This document shows, one piece after another, positions 63,118-64,000 of a DNA stretch of 64,000 nt; the stretch's first letter is position 1; every line of letters starts with the position of its first letter. The stretch comes from Reticulitermes speratus. Lineage: Eukaryota; Arthropoda; Insecta; Blattodea; Rhinotermitidae. Location of the stretch: contig JAJKFL010000427.1 of NCBI GenBank assembly GCA_021186555.1, forward strand, positions 24,539,238-24,603,237, written 5' to 3'. Below the pieces are notes generated by a model, which saw nothing but the letters and a program-made list of their open reading frames with translations, was not told the origin of the DNA and did not search any database. Made by a program: the position numbers and the translations under genes.

Positions 63118-63599
63118 CTGTAACAAACCAATTCCATTGCACAGTGTTCGGTGACAATCAGCAGCATCACAGTTAAGCCAAAAACCAACATTTCAGGCAC
63201 TTCCTGTCCCCATTATCAAGTCAACGATGCTAGCCATCACAGTGGAGGTGAACAAGTCAACAAAACAGTGGTTTGTAGCTAAGCCAGGACATGGTTGAAT
63301 GCCCAAGAAGATTTTCATTCATTCAGTCACTGTGAAAGCTTGCAATCTTAAATAATTCCAACAAATAAATGCATTACAGAAAATTATTACCAGAAGACAG
63401 CAAAGAAGAACATGATGGCCAAATAAAAATACTCAAATCAATTCTAGTGCTCACGTTAATTATGTACTGTATTTACCTAACGTAATATAAGGTTATGTCC
63501 CTAGTTTACCATGTCAAAAATCACAGTTCATCATCTATTCACACGTTATAGCAAGCAGTACAACATACTTATAATTGGTGGCAAAGGACAGAATGTTTA

Positions 63600-63962
63600 A
63601 CACTTCACAAAACTGATATGAGAGAACCTTTTACACGTCTTTTTCACCACAACTGTGTGACAGCTCACACCGTAAAATATTCTACGCATTCAGACAGTGT
63701 GTTTTTGGTGATCGAACAGTAAGCAGTGAACTGTGGCCTTCTTTATTGCCAGATCTGAACCCGTATGATCTTTACACGTGCGACAAGTTAGAGGATGAAA
63801 TGTACATTAATAATCCTTGCACTGAAGACAATGTGAAAAAAAAAGATTCAGGATGCAGTGTCTTCAGTTTCACTGCCAGAATTTTGATGTGCAATGAAGG
63901 GCAGGTTTGTTAAATGTGACATGCCTGAAAGTGAAGGAAACCGCTTCCACCACATTCTTTAA
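63600..63962 (+). pseudogene. Mariner-type transposase relic, multiply broken
   Basis: VFGDRTVSSELWPS, LLPDLNPYDLYTCDKLEDEM, YINNPCTEDNVKK, KIQDAVSSVSLPEF, MKGRFVKCDMPESEGNRFHH. This is the C-terminal third of a transposase of the LWPxRSPDLNPCDFxLWG type, with at least one frameshift (A-run at 63837-63845) and a stop. Confidence 0.65.
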
Positions 63963-64000
63963 ACATGATGAGTAAAAACTTATTATGGATGCTGATGCAT

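Noticed and set aside
61850..62625. CRISPR-like array
   Set aside because: Eukaryotic intron, units directly adjacent with no variable spacers: a minisatellite.
62813..63176. Plus-strand frames opposite exon 1
   Set aside because: Shadows of exon 1 and of the adjoining dispersed repeat.
63118..64000. A further upstream BTAF1 exon
   Set aside because: No minus-strand frame with HEAT-like sequence and proper borders; the 3' part is a transposase relic.

Overview
The window is eukaryotic nuclear DNA from an insect, most likely a hemimetabolous one such as a termite or cockroach. It is AT-rich. It has small exons with canonical GT/AG borders separated by long introns, and it is packed with tRNA-derived SINEs, mariner, Tigger/pogo, piggyBac and hAT-type relics and non-LTR fragments. 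I infer the Blattodea placement from the repeat style; no alignment was run.

There is one real protein gene. BTAF1 (Mot1 / TAF172 / Hel89B, the Swi2/Snf2 ATPase that strips TATA-binding protein from DNA) lies on the minus strand from 63117 down to its stop codon at 13465. I could place 26 coding exons. Their splice phases all agree, and they join into 1486 codons plus the stop, after one split glycine codon at the 5' edge. Human BTAF1 is 1849 residues, so roughly the first 360 residues (N-terminal HEAT repeats and start codon) lie beyond position 64000. The exons encode, in order, HEAT repeats and the central region (exons 1-13, 42224-63117), the approach to the ATPase (exons 14-15), and the complete Snf2 ATPase with [30 protein letters not shown] and [11 protein letters not shown] motifs (exons 16-24). 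The conserved C-terminal tail follows in exons 25-26.

Positions 1-13464 lie downstream of the gene. I found no host gene there. They hold a hAT-type MITE, LINE 3' ends, a large palindrome, a 1.5 kb piggyBac-like element, a SINE and hammerhead-like hairpins.

The introns are a record of repeat invasion. They hold about a dozen SINE copies, seven copies (counting one outside the gene) of a TTAA-flanked MITE, and a 0.9 kb Tigger-like element encoding only a DNA-binding domain. They also hold TA-flanked MITEs, a long-TIR element with a hAT MITE nested in it, mariner transposase fragments, a 5S-rRNA-like repeat and several minisatellites. One 52 bp minisatellite of about 15 units sits in the intron after exon 1.

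The most interesting non-coding signal is a set of hairpins, often in inverted pairs, that match the hammerhead ribozyme plan: CTGANGA, stem II, GAAA, a very short stem III, then stem I. Their stem I sequences differ between loci but stay complementary. They resemble the minimal hammerheads known from Penelope-like retroelements. Every copy seen carries one extra base after CTGANGA, so activity is unproven.
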